Shown: positions 17,607 through 28,700, numbered from the stretch's first letter. The stretch: 64,000 nt of DNA from an uncultured Clostridia bacterium (GCA_947630725.1 CANRIS010000007.1:1-64000), one strand, 5' to 3'. Numbers and translations are program-made. Notes: generated by a model not told the origin, from the letters alone.

Positions 17607-18425
17607 ATGAAAATAAAATATCTTCTTGCTGATCTTGACAATACGTTCTTAAGGAGAGACAAAAGCATTCCGAAGGAAAATATGGATGCTCTCGAAAGAG
17701 CAAAAAAAGCAGGCATAAAAGTTATCATTTCAAGCGGGAGATCAAATATGTCGCTTGATCTGTATGCAAAGCAGCTCGGACTTGATTATGAGGGAAATTA
17801 TATAATTGCATATAATGGCTGTCTCATATATGAAGCGGCAAGCAAAAAGGTGCTTTGTGAGGAGCTTCTCGATACAGAAACGGCAAAAAAAATAAGCAAC
17901 ATCGTAACAAAAATTATTCCCGACACGCTTTGTTATTGTGACAGCAGGCTATATACCGAAAATATAACCAATGTGACCGAGAGGTATGCAAAAAACTCAT
18001 CTCTTATACTCAATCATACCGACAAGTTAAGCGGCACAATGAAAAACAAGGTACAGAAAATTATTATGATAGGCAGACACGAAGACCTTTACGGAGCATA
18101 TGAAGAGGTAATAAAAAAACTCGGAACAAATGTAAAAGCCGAGATGTACTATTCCTCCAATGATCTGTTTGAATTTGCATCAAAGGGAAAAAACAAAGGA
18201 ACGGGGCTTGTGAAGCTTGCCGAAATTCTGAATGAGCCTTTATCACATTTTGCCGCTGTGGGAGACAATCAGAACGATATAGAAATGATAGAATATGCAG
18301 GCGTGGGAATAGCCGTTTCAAATGCCGAAAACGGCTGTAAAGACGCTGCGAACTACATAACCGAAAAAAGTTGCGATGAAGGAGGGTTTGCCGAGGCGGT
18401 AGACTATCTGCTCGGTATACAGTGA
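17607..18425 (+). CDS. Cof-type HAD sugar or nucleotide phosphatase
   Basis: The product (272 residues) is a HAD hydrolase of the Cof subfamily: motif I LADLDNTFL with the catalytic DxD, motif II ISSGR, and motif IV FAAVGDNQNDIEMIEYAG. It belongs to the set of broad-specificity cytoplasmic phosphatases. The ATG at 17607 follows AAGGAGTGG; an upstream in-frame start lies inside the preceding gene. A second Cof-type protein is encoded at 41876. Confidence 0.88.
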   Translation: MKIKYLLADLDNTFLRRDKSIPKENMDALERAKKAGIKVIISSGRSNMSLDLYAKQLGLDYEGNYIIAYNGCLIYEAASKKVLCEELLDTETAKKISNIVTKIIPDTLCYCDSRLYTENITNVTERYAKNSSLILNHTDKLSGTMKNKVQKIIMIGRHEDLYGAYEEVIKKLGTNVKAEMYYSSNDLFEFASKGKNKGTGLVKLAEILNEPLSHFAAVGDNQNDIEMIEYAGVGIAVSNAENGCKDAANYITEKSCDEGGFAEAVDYLLGIQ

Positions 18426-18440
18426 TTTATTATGTACTTA

Positions 18441-18505
18441 TCCGGCAAACCGGGGGAAGCTGCCGGATCGTTGTTATAACAGAATAAAAATTATCCTGTT
18501 ATAAC
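18441..18505. other. Two intergenic stem-loops before serS
   Basis: Stem TCCGGCA/TGCCGGA (18441-18447, 18461-18467) is followed by perfect 10-base arms GTTATAACAG and CTGTTATAAC (18473-18482, 18496-18505). The first may end the phosphatase transcript although no T run follows; the second is a protein-site-like inverted repeat. Confidence 0.5.
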
Positions 18506-18567
18506 AATATTATAGACCGAAACAGGAAAAATATACCGCTAAAAATAAAAAAATGTATTTATTTTTA

Positions 18568-18595
18568 TTCACAAACCGAAAAAGTGTGGTATAAT
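18568..18595 (+). promoter_or_regulatory. Likely serS promoter
   Basis: TTCACA and TATAAT are 16 bases apart. The transcript would begin about 75 bases before serS and include a short AAAATC/GATTTTT stem. No T-box core was found in this leader. Confidence 0.5.
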
Positions 18596-18677
18596 ATTTG
18601 CAAAAGCAGAAGATCCATAAAAATCAGATGGATTTTTGGGATAATGACTTAAGTATAATACGGAGGTAATCAGTGTA

Positions 18678-19961
18678 ATGATCGACATTAAATTTTTAAG
18701 AGAAAATCCCGAGGCTGTAAAGGAAAATATAAAAAAGAAGTTTCAGGACGAAAAGCTTGCACTTGTGGATAAGGTCATCGAAATGGACAGGGAATTCAGA
18801 AGTATAAAGCAGGAGGCCGATTCTCTGAGAGAAAAAAGAAATAAAATATCAAAAATGATAGGCGGTCTTTATGCTCAGGGAAAGAAAGAAGAGGCCGAAG
18901 AAGCTAAAAAACAGGTTCAGGAATTTTCGGAAAAAAGAGAAGAGCTTGAAAAAAAAGAGGACGAGCTCCAAAGGGAAATAAACAAAATAATGATGGTTAT
19001 ACCCAACATTATTGACCCGACTGTTCCCATAGGCAGGGACGACAGCGAAAATGTTGAAATAGAAAGATTCGGCGAACCCGTTGTTCCCGATTTTGATATA
19101 CCCTATCACGTTGATATTCTTGAAAACCTCGGCGGAATAGATCTTGACTCTGCGGGTAAGGTTGCAGGCAACGGATTTTATTATCTTATGGGAGATATAG
19201 CCAGACTTCATTCGTCTATTTTAAGCTATGCAAGAGACTTTATGATAAACAGAGGCTTTACCTACTGCGTTCCTCCCTTTATGATAAGGAGCAATGTTGT
19301 TAATGGGGTTATGTCGTTTGCCGAAATGGACGCCATGATGTATAAGATAGAGGGCGAGGATCTCTATCTCATAGGCACATCGGAGCATTCCATGATAGGA
19401 AAATATATCGACACTATAATAAAAGAAGAAACTCTGCCCCATACGCTTACGTCATATTCGCCTTGTTTCAGAAAAGAAAAAGGCGCTCACGGCATAGAGG
19501 AGAGAGGCATATACAGAATACATCAGTTTGAAAAGCAGGAAATGATAGTTATATGCAAGCCCGAGGATTCTCCCTATTGGTTTGACAAGCTTTGGAAAAA
19601 TACCGTAGATATGTTCAGAAGTCTCGACATTCCCGTAAGAACCATAGAATGCTGTTCGGGAGATCTGGCAGATCTTAAGGTAAAATCCTATGATGTGGAG
19701 GCATGGTCGCCAAGACAGAAAAAATATTTCGAGGTAGGCTCATGCTCAAACCTCGGCGATGCTCAGGCAAGACGTCTTAAAATACGTGTTGCGGGAGAAA
19801 AGGGAAAATACCTTGCCCATACTCTTAACAACACCTGCGTCGCTCCTCCCAGAATGCTTATAGCTTTTATAGAAAATAATATGAATGAGGACGGCTCAAT
19901 AAATATTCCCGAGGTTTTAAGACCTTATATGGGAGGACAATCCATAATAAAGAAAAAATAA
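18678..19961 (+). CDS. serS: Seryl-tRNA synthetase
   Basis: The 427-residue class II synthetase has the N-terminal tRNA-binding coiled coil (about residues 25-110, rich in Lys/Glu with KRNKISKMIGGLYAQGKKEEAEE) and the catalytic core with motif 2 SYSPCFRKEKGAHGIEERG and motif 3 NNTCVAPPRMLIAFIEN. It charges tRNA-Ser. A CGGAGGTAATCAGTG ribosome region precedes the ATG. The next gene starts 27 bases on without a terminator. Confidence 0.97.
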   Translation: MIDIKFLRENPEAVKENIKKKFQDEKLALVDKVIEMDREFRSIKQEADSLREKRNKISKMIGGLYAQGKKEEAEEAKKQVQEFSEKREELEKKEDELQREINKIMMVIPNIIDPTVPIGRDDSENVEIERFGEPVVPDFDIPYHVDILENLGGIDLDSAGKVAGNGFYYLMGDIARLHSSILSYARDFMINRGFTYCVPPFMIRSNVVNGVMSFAEMDAMMYKIEGEDLYLIGTSEHSMIGKYIDTIIKEETLPHTLTSYSPCFRKEKGAHGIEERGIYRIHQFEKQEMIVICKPEDSPYWFDKLWKNTVDMFRSLDIPVRTIECCSGDLADLKVKSYDVEAWSPRQKKYFEVGSCSNLGDAQARRLKIRVAGEKGKYLAHTLNNTCVAPPRMLIAFIENNMNEDGSINIPEVLRPYMGGQSIIKKK

Positions 19962-19988
19962 ATTAAATTTATAAAGGAGAACATCAAA

Positions 19989-20804
19989 ATGAAACTTAAA
20001 AGATTTTTTGTTGCAGGAATTATGGCATTTTCGATCCTCAGTCTTGCAGGCTGCGGAAACGATGCCGAACTGACCGACACACCGAACGAAAATACCGAGG
20101 AAGCTACAGAAGAAACCTCTCAGAGCGAGGCAGATACAAGCTATCTTGACGACATAGCCGAATACGGACTCCCTCAGCTTGAGGATGTCAAGGATGGAGA
20201 CATAACGGCTGTTATTTCCACAAACAAGGGAGACATTACGGTAAAGCTTTTTGATGAGCTTGCTCCCGTTGCTGTTGAAAACTTTATGGGACTTGCCAAT
20301 GACGGATATTACAACGGAGTAATATTCCACAGAGTTATAGACAACTTTATGATACAGGGCGGCGACCCCACAGGCACAGGTACAGGCGGTGAAAGCTATT
20401 TCGGAGAGAGCTTCGGGCTTGAAACAACACCCAGCCTCAGACATTTCAGAGGAGCGCTCGCTATGGCAAATACGGGACAGCCCAACTCAAACGGCAGCCA
20501 GTTCTATATCGTTCAGCAGAAGGATCTGGGCGACAACGCTGACATAATAAAAAATTTCCTTGACACTCAGGACGATGAGGTTGAGGAAGGATCGGGCGTT
20601 AAGGTTTCGGACATATATCCTCCCGAGGTATGCAATGAATATTTAAATAACGGCGGAGCGCCTTATCTTGACGGAAACTATACGGTTTTCGGACAGGTAA
20701 CAGACGGTATGGATGTTGTGGATCAGATCGCCGCAGTTGAAACGGACGAAAATGACAAGCCTATCGAAGATATTGTCATAAAAGAAGTTAAAATAAACGA
20801 ATAA
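19989..20804 (+). CDS. Cyclophilin-type peptidyl-prolyl isomerase lipoprotein
   Basis: A lipoprotein signal with lipobox LAGC (Cys22) is followed by an acidic Thr/Glu-rich linker and a cyclophilin domain from about residue 75: NFMGLANDGYYNGVIFHRVIDNFMIQGGDPTG, then GALAMANTGQPNSNGSQFYIV and the end VFGQVTDGMDVVDQIA. The catalytic Arg of HRVIDNFMIQGG is present. It should help fold secreted proteins at the outer face of the membrane, which suits the large exported pectinases next door. Confidence 0.93.
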   Translation: MKLKRFFVAGIMAFSILSLAGCGNDAELTDTPNENTEEATEETSQSEADTSYLDDIAEYGLPQLEDVKDGDITAVISTNKGDITVKLFDELAPVAVENFMGLANDGYYNGVIFHRVIDNFMIQGGDPTGTGTGGESYFGESFGLETTPSLRHFRGALAMANTGQPNSNGSQFYIVQQKDLGDNADIIKNFLDTQDDEVEEGSGVKVSDIYPPEVCNEYLNNGGAPYLDGNYTVFGQVTDGMDVVDQIAAVETDENDKPIEDIVIKEVKINE

Positions 20805-20828
20805 AACGAATAATATATATATACAAAG

Positions 20829-20865
20829 GCGCAGAGGACAGAAACTTATCCTCTGTGCTTTTTTT
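20829..20865 (+). terminator. Rho-independent terminator after the cyclophilin gene
   Basis: Arms GCGCAGAGGA and TCCTCTGTGC (one G-U pair) surround a 10-base loop and are followed by seven T. Confidence 0.92.
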
Positions 20866-20904
20866 ACTTAAATAAAAATGATGATTAAAATTTATAGTAT
20901 ATAA

Positions 20905-20932
20905 TTGACAAAAAAAATAATTTGTGTATAAT
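20905..20932 (+). promoter_or_regulatory. Likely sigma-A promoter of the first pectate lyase gene
   Basis: TTGACA and TATAAT lie 16 bases apart. The start site would give a leader of about 50 bases before the TTG start codon at 20991. Confidence 0.7.
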
Positions 20933-20990
20933 TAAAATTAGGTTATATTAACATAATAACATATAAAAATAAGAAAAGGAGAGATCGGAT

Positions 20991-23900
20991 TTGAAAAAAA
21001 GGCTTATTTCAATGATAATGTCATTGTGCATGGCTGTTTCGGGCATATCGGTTGCCGCTGTTTATGGCGGGCTCGGAACAACAGAGGTAATGGCTGCCGG
21101 AAAGACGCCTGCCTTTCCCGGAGCCGAGGGCGGCGGAAAGTACGCAACAGGCGGAAGAGGCGGCACAGTTTATCATGTTACCAACTTAAACGACAGCGGA
21201 ACAGGCTCTTTCAGAGACGCTGTTTCGGGCTCCAACAGGATAGTTGTGTTTGACGTAGGCGGCACTATAGAGCTTAAAAGCGATGTTGTCGTAAAGTCAA
21301 ACGTTACCATCGCAGGACAGACTGCCCCCGGCGGTCACGGCGTAACCCTTAAAAATTATAAGGTGGGTCTTGGCGGCTCAAATATAATTATGCGTTACAT
21401 AAGCTCCCGTCCCGGCGAAAGAGGCACATCTCAGGATTATGACGCTCTCGGCGGTTCGGACGGCGCAAATTCCATCATCGACCACTGCGCTTTCGGCTGG
21501 GCAAACGATGAACAGTGGGGACTTTATTCAAACAACGATATGTATACCACTCAGTGGACTATCGTAGGACCCTCAAACTGCTTTTCATACCACAGCAAGG
21601 GTATACACGGCTTTGGTATAATGTTCGGAAGATCCAACAATACATGGCATCATAACCTCATAGCTCACAACATATCCAGAAACTTCAGAGGTAAGGTTAC
21701 GGGCACGGATACTGCCGAATTTGTAAACAACGTAATATATGACTGGGGCTATCAGACAGCCTATGGTACACTGGGTCACCTCAACTATGTAGGCAACTAC
21801 TTAAAGAAGGGTGTAAAGACATCGGGCGAAAGATATATAGCCATAAGCTCAGGCTCGGGCTATGATAACTTTAAGTTCTATATGATGGGCAACAAGCTTG
21901 TGGAAAAGGACGGAACCGTAAAAATAGCCGAAGGAGAAGAATGGTCAAAGGGCGTGAATTATTCATCGGCATACGGCGAGGCTCAACTCCGTTCAAATTC
22001 TCCCTTTAGCATAAACAACAATTCCGAAAACGTAGCTTATGTTCAGAAAGCCGAATCGGCAGATGATGCATTTGCTCATGTTACTTCATTTGTAGGACCT
22101 GCCATAAATGCTCAGTCAAGAACAGAAATAGACGCTCAGGTTATTGACGAAACAATTAACGGCACAGGCGCTCTTACGGGCGCAAGACCCCTTTCGGAGG
22201 CTAACAGCTCACAAAAAGCCGAAATCGAAAAGTATGGCATAACCCAGACTACATATACATATCCCGAAACCGTCACAAAGGCGCAGGCAGGGGATAAGTA
22301 TACCGATACAGATAACGATGGTATGCCCGACTGGTGGGAGCTTGAAAGAGGACTTGATCCCTACAGCAATACAAAGGCAGAAACAAACGGCGACTACTGC
22401 GGACAAGGCTATACAAATATAGAATATTATCTGAACGACCTTACGGTGGATTCTTTCCCTGCAGGCACAGTTACGGTATCTCCTACCAAAAAATCGGATG
22501 TTACGGTTGACCCCAACGGTCAGGATTCGGATGCGGCAGGCAAGGTTGTAAGAACTACTATAGCCAAGGCTGTGGCTTATATTGAAGCATCGAGTTTTGA
22601 CGGAACAAAGAATATCTATATAAAGAACGGCACATACAACGAAGATATAAACATTAAAATTGCCAATGTAAATATTGAGGCAGCGGACTCCGATCCTGCC
22701 GTAAGCGTAGGCAGCATTACTGTCGGCGGCGCAGACTTCACCACAAGCGGCATAGGCTACAAGAATGTTATAATAAATGCCGACAAAGCAGTATTTACAG
22801 ACAGCAAGGCTGAGTCTGTTGTGCTTAACAAAAATGTAAGAACTTATTTTAAAGACAGCGATATAAGCGGAGCCGACAAGGTGATTACTGCGGACAATGC
22901 TCAGGCAGTATTTGAAGGCTGTAATATTACATCCGCAGGAACAGTTCTTTTGTCCTCGACAGCTTCGGCATCATCATATGGAGTAATGTTTAAGGGTTGT
23001 ACAATAAAGGGCACGGGTCTTGTTACAGGCGGAACCAACGCTATGGCTGCGGTTTACGGCGGAGACTTAAGCGGCATAAGCGGCACAAGATATGCTGCGG
23101 GCGTAAAGGCTGCAGAAACAGGAATTACTCCTGCCGACAGCTCTGCAAATATGTCCGAAATCGACTTTTTGAACAATAACTACGGCCCCTACAACTTCAC
23201 AAAGGGCTCCGACAGCTGGAACCCCGGCGGCTGGGATACTCTCACACCCCAGGAGAGCTTAAAGGCTTTCGCCGATAGTATAGAGATCCCTTCGGTTGTC
23301 ACACAGAATACATCTGTTGTAACAAGCTTTGAAAACGACAGCGCCATAAAGGTAGAATGGAAGTCGGACAACAACGACAGATTTAAGAACAACACTATCA
23401 CAATAGGCGAATACGGCGAAGGCTCCGTTACTGTCCACCTGACAGTCACTCTTTCAAAAGAAGGTCTTAAGGACGAGGTAAGAGAATTTACCGTAACGGT
23501 TGGTTCTTCGGTATCAAATAACGAAGGTATCATAAGCTTCGACCAATATAATGTCGGAGATAAATCTGAAGATATCGAAGAAATCACAGATTCAAATGCA
23601 GAGTTGGATCAGGATAAAATTTCAGGCACGGTAGTTGATTCCATAAACAACAATAAGTTTGCGGATCACGATAAGTTCTTCTGTATTGATCAGATCGCAA
23701 GCACACAGGTGGCTGATCCTGACAAAAATGAAAACATACACAACTTTTCATGGACATTTGCAAAAGACGGAGTTAAAGACGCCGTATACGAAGCGCAATA
23801 TGACGTTTATCTTTCGGACATATCAGCAAACGGTTATTGTGAAGCTTATGTAAGAGGAAGCTCCACTGTAGCTCAGGCAAGATTTGTTGAGTCGGGCGGA

Positions 23901-25403
23901 GATTATAATATTCTCGGATATGAAAGAAAAGACGGAAAATCCGTAGGTACCGAGCTTGTTACGGCAGGTTCTCAGTGGTATACAGTAAAATATGTTGTAG
24001 ATGCCACAAATTTAAGTGCCGGAACTCAGCCCAAAATAAACTATTATTTATACGATGCCGATGGCAACCTTCTTGGCAGCCTTAAAAACTGTGGTCCTTC
24101 AGCTGCTTTTGACAGCACAAATACAGATCCATTTGTTGTAAACAGAATAGAATTCAGACCCAACAGAAAAGATTCAAAGGTTAAATTCTATGTTGACAAT
24201 TTAAGCTTTACAAACCTTACGGAGCTTGCGGCTCAAGACGCTGCGGCTCTTAGCGAAAACAAAGAGCTGAATCTTAAGAGCGGAGATACTCTTCCCGTAT
24301 TCGGCGCTCATATGACGGATGTCGTTTGGGACAGCGTTGACGGAACAGAGGGTATTATAAATGCCGACGGCACTATAAATTATAACAAGTTTGCTACAGC
24401 TACGGTTAAGGTAAAAGCTACCGTAAGCGCAGGTGACGATCTTAAGGGCACAGCCCAGACCGATGTAATAACCCTCAACCTTACCGGCACAGGCAGCGGC
24501 GATGTAAAGCCTGCCGACCCGAGCTTTGATTATGACGAGGATTTCTCCGACTGGAATACACAGTTCAATCAGGCCGCTGTTGTTGACAAAGCCGACAAAG
24601 AAGATGTCAACGGCAACACGACGACAAAGATAAGACTTGACGACAAGGCTGTATTCAAGGTTCTTGACGGAAACGTAGGCACAGGTAAGGTGACATTTAC
24701 CGCAGATTTCTTAAGAGAAAAGGACGGAAGCAATACGGCAGGCAGATCCTTCAGAATTTATTTTGAAAACGCTGAAACGCCCAACGCATCAGGCTCCGCA
24801 ACGGAAGACTTTTCGACCGCAAATATTATTTATCATCTTATGGACGCAGGCGATCAGGTATATTCGGTAACAGCCGACAACCCGAGCGCAAATTCAGCAG
24901 TCGATACCGCTCTCGGAGCATCTATAAACGACAATCAGTGGTATAGGGTTGTTGTGGAGACGGATCTTGACGCAAAGACGGCTACAACAAAGCTTTATCT
25001 CCACGGCACAGACGGAAAATACGCTCCCGACAGCGCATTTGACACGCCTATTGCCGAAGAGACAACAAATCTTATTTCAAAAACACCTATGCAGCTTAAG
25101 CAGATAAGGCTTGTAAGAACCGCTAAATCAAAGGTATATTTCGACAACGTATCTCTTAAGCTTGACAGCGGAGACGATCCCGGCAAGGACGATCCTGTTC
25201 CTCCCGATCTTAAGCTTGATGTAAACGGTGACGAAAGCGAAAATATAGACGATGTGAACGAAATAATAAAATTCTGTCTGAACAGAGCTTCCGTATCCGA
25301 AAAATTCAGCCTTGAAAAGGCAGATGCAAACGGCGATGGAGAGATAACGGCTCTTGACGCCGCAGTACTCCAGAACAAGCTCAAAGAGCAGGGCAAAATC
25401 TAA
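20991..25403 (+). CDS. Large secreted pectate lyase with pectinesterase-like region and type I dockerin
   Basis: The 1470-residue product starts at a TTG after AAAGGAGAG. It has a signal peptide (about residues 1-35). Residues 40-480 form a pectate-lyase type parallel beta-helix: FPGAEGGGKYATGGRGGTVYHVTNLNDSGTGSFRDAV, IIDHCAFGWANDE and NTWHHNLIAHNISRN, then a calcium-like DTDNDGMPDWWE segment. About 500-760 resembles a pectinesterase-type beta-helix (degenerate). Next come an Ig-like region (about 760-840), two jelly-roll, carbohydrate-binding-like regions (about 870-1070 and 1175-1390), and a C-terminal dockerin with two DxNxD calcium loops (DVNGDESENIDDVNEI, DANGDGEITALDAAVL). It should cut homogalacturonan and dock to a cohesin-bearing scaffold. 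No cohesin is encoded in the window. Confidence 0.88.
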   Translation: MKKRLISMIMSLCMAVSGISVAAVYGGLGTTEVMAAGKTPAFPGAEGGGKYATGGRGGTVYHVTNLNDSGTGSFRDAVSGSNRIVVFDVGGTIELKSDVVVKSNVTIAGQTAPGGHGVTLKNYKVGLGGSNIIMRYISSRPGERGTSQDYDALGGSDGANSIIDHCAFGWANDEQWGLYSNNDMYTTQWTIVGPSNCFSYHSKGIHGFGIMFGRSNNTWHHNLIAHNISRNFRGKVTGTDTAEFVNNVIYDWGYQTAYGTLGHLNYVGNYLKKGVKTSGERYIAISSGSGYDNFKFYMMGNKLVEKDGTVKIAEGEEWSKGVNYSSAYGEAQLRSNSPFSINNNSENVAYVQKAESADDAFAHVTSFVGPAINAQSRTEIDAQVIDETINGTGALTGARPLSEANSSQKAEIEKYGITQTTYTYPETVTKAQAGDKYTDTDNDGMPDWWELERGLDPYSNTKAETNGDYCGQGYTNIEYYLNDLTVDSFPAGTVTVSPTKKSDVTVDPNGQDSDAAGKVVRTTIAKAVAYIEASSFDGTKNIYIKNGTYNEDINIKIANVNIEAADSDPAVSVGSITVGGADFTTSGIGYKNVIINADKAVFTDSKAESVVLNKNVRTYFKDSDISGADKVITADNAQAVFEGCNITSAGTVLLSSTASASSYGVMFKGCTIKGTGLVTGGTNAMAAVYGGDLSGISGTRYAAGVKAAETGITPADSSANMSEIDFLNNNYGPYNFTKGSDSWNPGGWDTLTPQESLKAFADSIEIPSVVTQNTSVVTSFENDSAIKVEWKSDNNDRFKNNTITIGEYGEGSVTVHLTVTLSKEGLKDEVREFTVTVGSSVSNNEGIISFDQYNVGDKSEDIEEITDSNAELDQDKISGTVVDSINNNKFADHDKFFCIDQIASTQVADPDKNENIHNFSWTFAKDGVKDAVYEAQYDVYLSDISANGYCEAYVRGSSTVAQARFVESGGDYNILGYERKDGKSVGTELVTAGSQWYTVKYVVDATNLSAGTQPKINYYLYDADGNLLGSLKNCGPSAAFDSTNTDPFVVNRIEFRPNRKDSKVKFYVDNLSFTNLTELAAQDAAALSENKELNLKSGDTLPVFGAHMTDVVWDSVDGTEGIINADGTINYNKFATATVKVKATVSAGDDLKGTAQTDVITLNLTGTGSGDVKPADPSFDYDEDFSDWNTQFNQAAVVDKADKEDVNGNTTTKIRLDDKAVFKVLDGNVGTGKVTFTADFLREKDGSNTAGRSFRIYFENAETPNASGSATEDFSTANIIYHLMDAGDQVYSVTADNPSANSAVDTALGASINDNQWYRVVVETDLDAKTATTKLYLHGTDGKYAPDSAFDTPIAEETTNLISKTPMQLKQIRLVRTAKSKVYFDNVSLKLDSGDDPGKDDPVPPDLKLDVNGDESENIDDVNEIIKFCLNRASVSEKFSLEKADANGDGEITALDAAVLQNKLKEQGKI

Positions 25404-25513
25404 CGCCTATATACGTTTAACGGCTGTAGGAACAATGCAAAAAAAGTCCTCATATGCGGCTTTATAGCCTCCATATGAATATCCTCAGCCAAAATACAAC
25501 ACAATAACAAGAG

Positions 25514-25549
25514 CAGACCCCCGAAAACATCTTCAGGGGTCTGTTTTTT
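25514..25549 (+). terminator. Terminator after the first pectate lyase gene
   Basis: Arms CAGACCCC and GGGGTCTG around a 14-base loop, then six T. The remainder of the 365-base gap (25404-25768) holds the promoter and leader of the next gene. Confidence 0.92.
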
Positions 25550-25618
25550 GTTATTTTTCAATAAAAAATCGGGCTTGTTTTTGTTGATTATTTTTGACTA
25601 AAAATTGATATATGCATA

Positions 25619-25647
25619 TTGATTTATTGAAATCCGAGTTGTATAAT
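25619..25647 (+). promoter_or_regulatory. Likely promoter of the second pectate lyase gene
   Basis: TTGATT and TATAAT are separated by exactly 17 bases. Transcription would start at about 25654, directly before the stem-loop leader at 25660. Confidence 0.7.
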
Positions 25648-25659
25648 ATTATCATATAT

Positions 25660-25722
25660 AAGTGTCGTCAAGGTGGATAAATGCTTGTATGCTACAGCAT
25701 ATATCTCTATCGTGCGGCACTT
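25660..25722 (+). promoter_or_regulatory. Closed stem-loop leader of the second pectate lyase gene
   Basis: AAGTGTCG (25660-25667) pairs with CGGCACTT (25715-25722, one G-U pair) and encloses about 47 bases with an inner ATGC/GCAT stem. It begins only some 6 bases after the expected start site and ends 46 bases before the ATG. No known riboswitch class was recognised; it may be a 5' stabiliser or an uncharacterised sensor. Confidence 0.45.
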
Positions 25723-25768
25723 AAGTGTGAAGTAATTTCATATTACAAAAAAAGGAGGAAGAACTTTA

Positions 25769-28700
25769 ATGAAAAAATCATTAAAAAGAATGATCAGCGC
25801 AGTAGTTTCAGCTGCAATGATTATTTCATCTCTGACAGTGATGAATGTCACTGCCAATGCTGCGGAAATGTCTCTGACGGGCGCAGGCTGGTTTGAATCG
25901 GTATATGCCGAGTGGCTTCCCGTAGACGGAGTGGCTTATTATGAGGCAGAAATAAAAAGCTCCGGCGCAGCCGACACAGAGTATGAAACAGTAGACGACG
26001 AACTTATAAGACAGTATGATAAATTCAACAGAGTCGATGTTGTCGGACTTAAGGCAGGTTCGTATGACCTTAAGGTGACCGCATATGACGAGAGCGGTGC
26101 AGCGATCGCTTCGGACACAAAAACATATGAGGCAAAGGCATATGACAGAAGCGGCGCAGCATTTTCAACCAAAAACAATTTGACAAGCGCAGGCAATTAT
26201 TCCACCGAGGGTGTAGGCGCATATAAAATGGACGGTACACTTAAGGACGGAGCAAAGGTATTTTATGTAACGCCCGAAACAGCTAAGACTATTAAAACAG
26301 ACGTAGTTACCAGCAACAAGGGCGCTACGACCACAGGCGAAGGTATACAGACTATAATTGACCTCTATCAGAAGGGCTTTGACAAGACTCCTATCGACTT
26401 CCGTATCGTAGGCCTTATAAGCAAGGATGACCTTGACCATATTTCAAGCAGCAAAGAAGGCCTCCAGATAAAGGGAAAATCAACCTATTCTCAGCTTAAT
26501 ATTACAATTGAAGGTATAGGCAACGATGCCGCAGTTACAGGCTTCGGATTTCTTCTCAGAAACGCAGCAGGTGTAGAAATAAGAAATATTGCTCTCCTTA
26601 ATTTTATGGATGACGGTATCTCTATAGATACGGCAAACTCAAATCTCTGGATACACAACAATGATCTTTTCTACGGCGGCCCCGGCGGAGATTCCGATCA
26701 GGCAAAGGGTGACGGTTCGGTAGATGTAAAGGCAAAGTCCACAAATGTTACAGTATCCTACAACCATTTCTGGGACAGCGGAAAGAGCTCTCTCTGCGGT
26801 ATGGGTGAAGAAACAGCCGACAGCCTTATTACATATCATCACAACTGGTTTGACCACAGTGATTCAAGACATCCCAGAGTAAGAGCTATGTCCGTTCATA
26901 TTTATAACAACTATTATGACGGAAACGCAAAGTACGGCTCAGCTTCTGCAAATGATGCAAGTCTTTTTGTACAGAATAACTATTACAGAAGTTGTAAGTT
27001 CCCCGTAATAATAGGCGGACAGGGTCATGAAATAGGCAGCGAAGGAAAGGGTACTCTTTCGGGTGAGAAAGGTTCTCCCATCAAGCTTAGCGGAAATATA
27101 ATGACCGGAACCTACAGTTACACGGATTATACGGACAGCACGACCAATTTTGACGGTGTAAAGGTAGATAGTGCAAGTAAAAAGCTTGGCAGCGAAATTA
27201 AGGCAGTTGACGGCTCCAGCTATAACAATTTCGATACAGATACATCAAAATTTGATCTGGCTGTTAAGGATCTTGACGAGGCTTCGGCTGTTCCCGCAAA
27301 GGTTATGGCAAACGCAGGCAGATGCCAGGGCGGAGATATTTTCCATAGCTTTGATCAACCGACGGACGATACCAATTACAGCGTAAACAGCGTTCTTAAG
27401 AATAAGGTAATAGGATATACTTCTTCGGTTAAGGTAGTTGGCGGCACCGTAAAGGCAGGAGCAACGAACCCCGGCAATACGGACGCAAAGGATCCTTCAA
27501 CCACCGATCCCGATTATAACGACAGAGACGAAAACAATCAGGGAAATGCAGGTAAACTTCCCGGTGAAGATCAGGGTTCAACAGGAGATACACCCGGCGG
27601 TACAGTAACTCCCGTAGAGCCTGACGATGGAAACGATCCTTCGGCTCCCGATGAGCCTACGCCCGATCTTCCTTCCGATGATGAAGAACCCGATAATCCC
27701 GTAGAGGGCAACCTTATATGGGATCTTACAAACGGCACAAATACTCTTAACGCTGTTGTAAACGGTAAGGAATGGAGCAACGCAAAGGATAACCCCGTAA
27801 CCTATGATGGAAAATCTCTTACAAAGGCTATAAAGATGGAAAGCTCTACAACATTTGAGTTTTCAACAGGCGCAGCAGGCAAGCTTACTATTGTATCATT
27901 TGTAGAATCAGGTTTGGGTAAGGATGGCGTTATAAAGCTTGACGGAAACAATGTAACTCTTGACAAGAGCGGAATAACTACTGTTGATCTTGCCGCAGGC
28001 AACCATAAGATCCAGAAGAATACAACAAAGACACATATTTATTATCTTGCAGCTGCACTTGGGGGCGGAACCACAAGTCCCACAGATCCTACAGATCCCC
28101 CTGTTACCGAGCCTTCTTATGAGGGAACAACTCTTGAAATAAGCGAAGTAGTTACCGAAAATACAGACGGAAAAGATTCACCGAATATTACTTATCCCAA
28201 GAACGCTGACGGAAGCTACAGCATAGACGATAAGGATACAGCATTGACAGGAAACCTTATATTCCCCTTCGAGCCTCAGTCAAAGGGCAAGGTTGTTATA
28301 AGCGGTACGTTTACACCCGGCGGCACAAACAGCGGTTGGACTCTTGTGCAGATCGTAGGAAAGGAAACTGCGGATGCAGCCGAACTTTCGGATCTGTTCG
28401 ATTTCAGAGCTGTAAGCGACAAGGATATAAGTGACAATGGAGCAATAGGCTCAAAGGGCAATTATAACCTCAGAATAGGCGGAGGATACAAGGCAGGTCT
28501 GGATGCTTCGATATCAACGTCAAAGACAGAATATCAGTTTGTAATTGACCTTACGAACAAGACCGTAAAGGCCACAATAGGCGGAAAGTCAACGGAGGAG
28601 ATTCCTTTCGACGATGTTAGTGTAGATTCTATATCGGGCGTTAAGTTTATGACTGCTTCGGGCGAAAGAACAATAACCATGAGCGTTCCCGAGGTTCTTA

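Noticed and set aside
18500..18677. T-box riboswitch before serS
   Set aside because: The leader after the likely promoter is only about 75 bases and lacks the conserved T-box core sequence. Only short stems are seen.
25681..25896. A 71-codon open frame that overlaps the start of the second pectate lyase
   Set aside because: It covers the stem-loop leader and the signal peptide of the lyase in another frame and has no motif.
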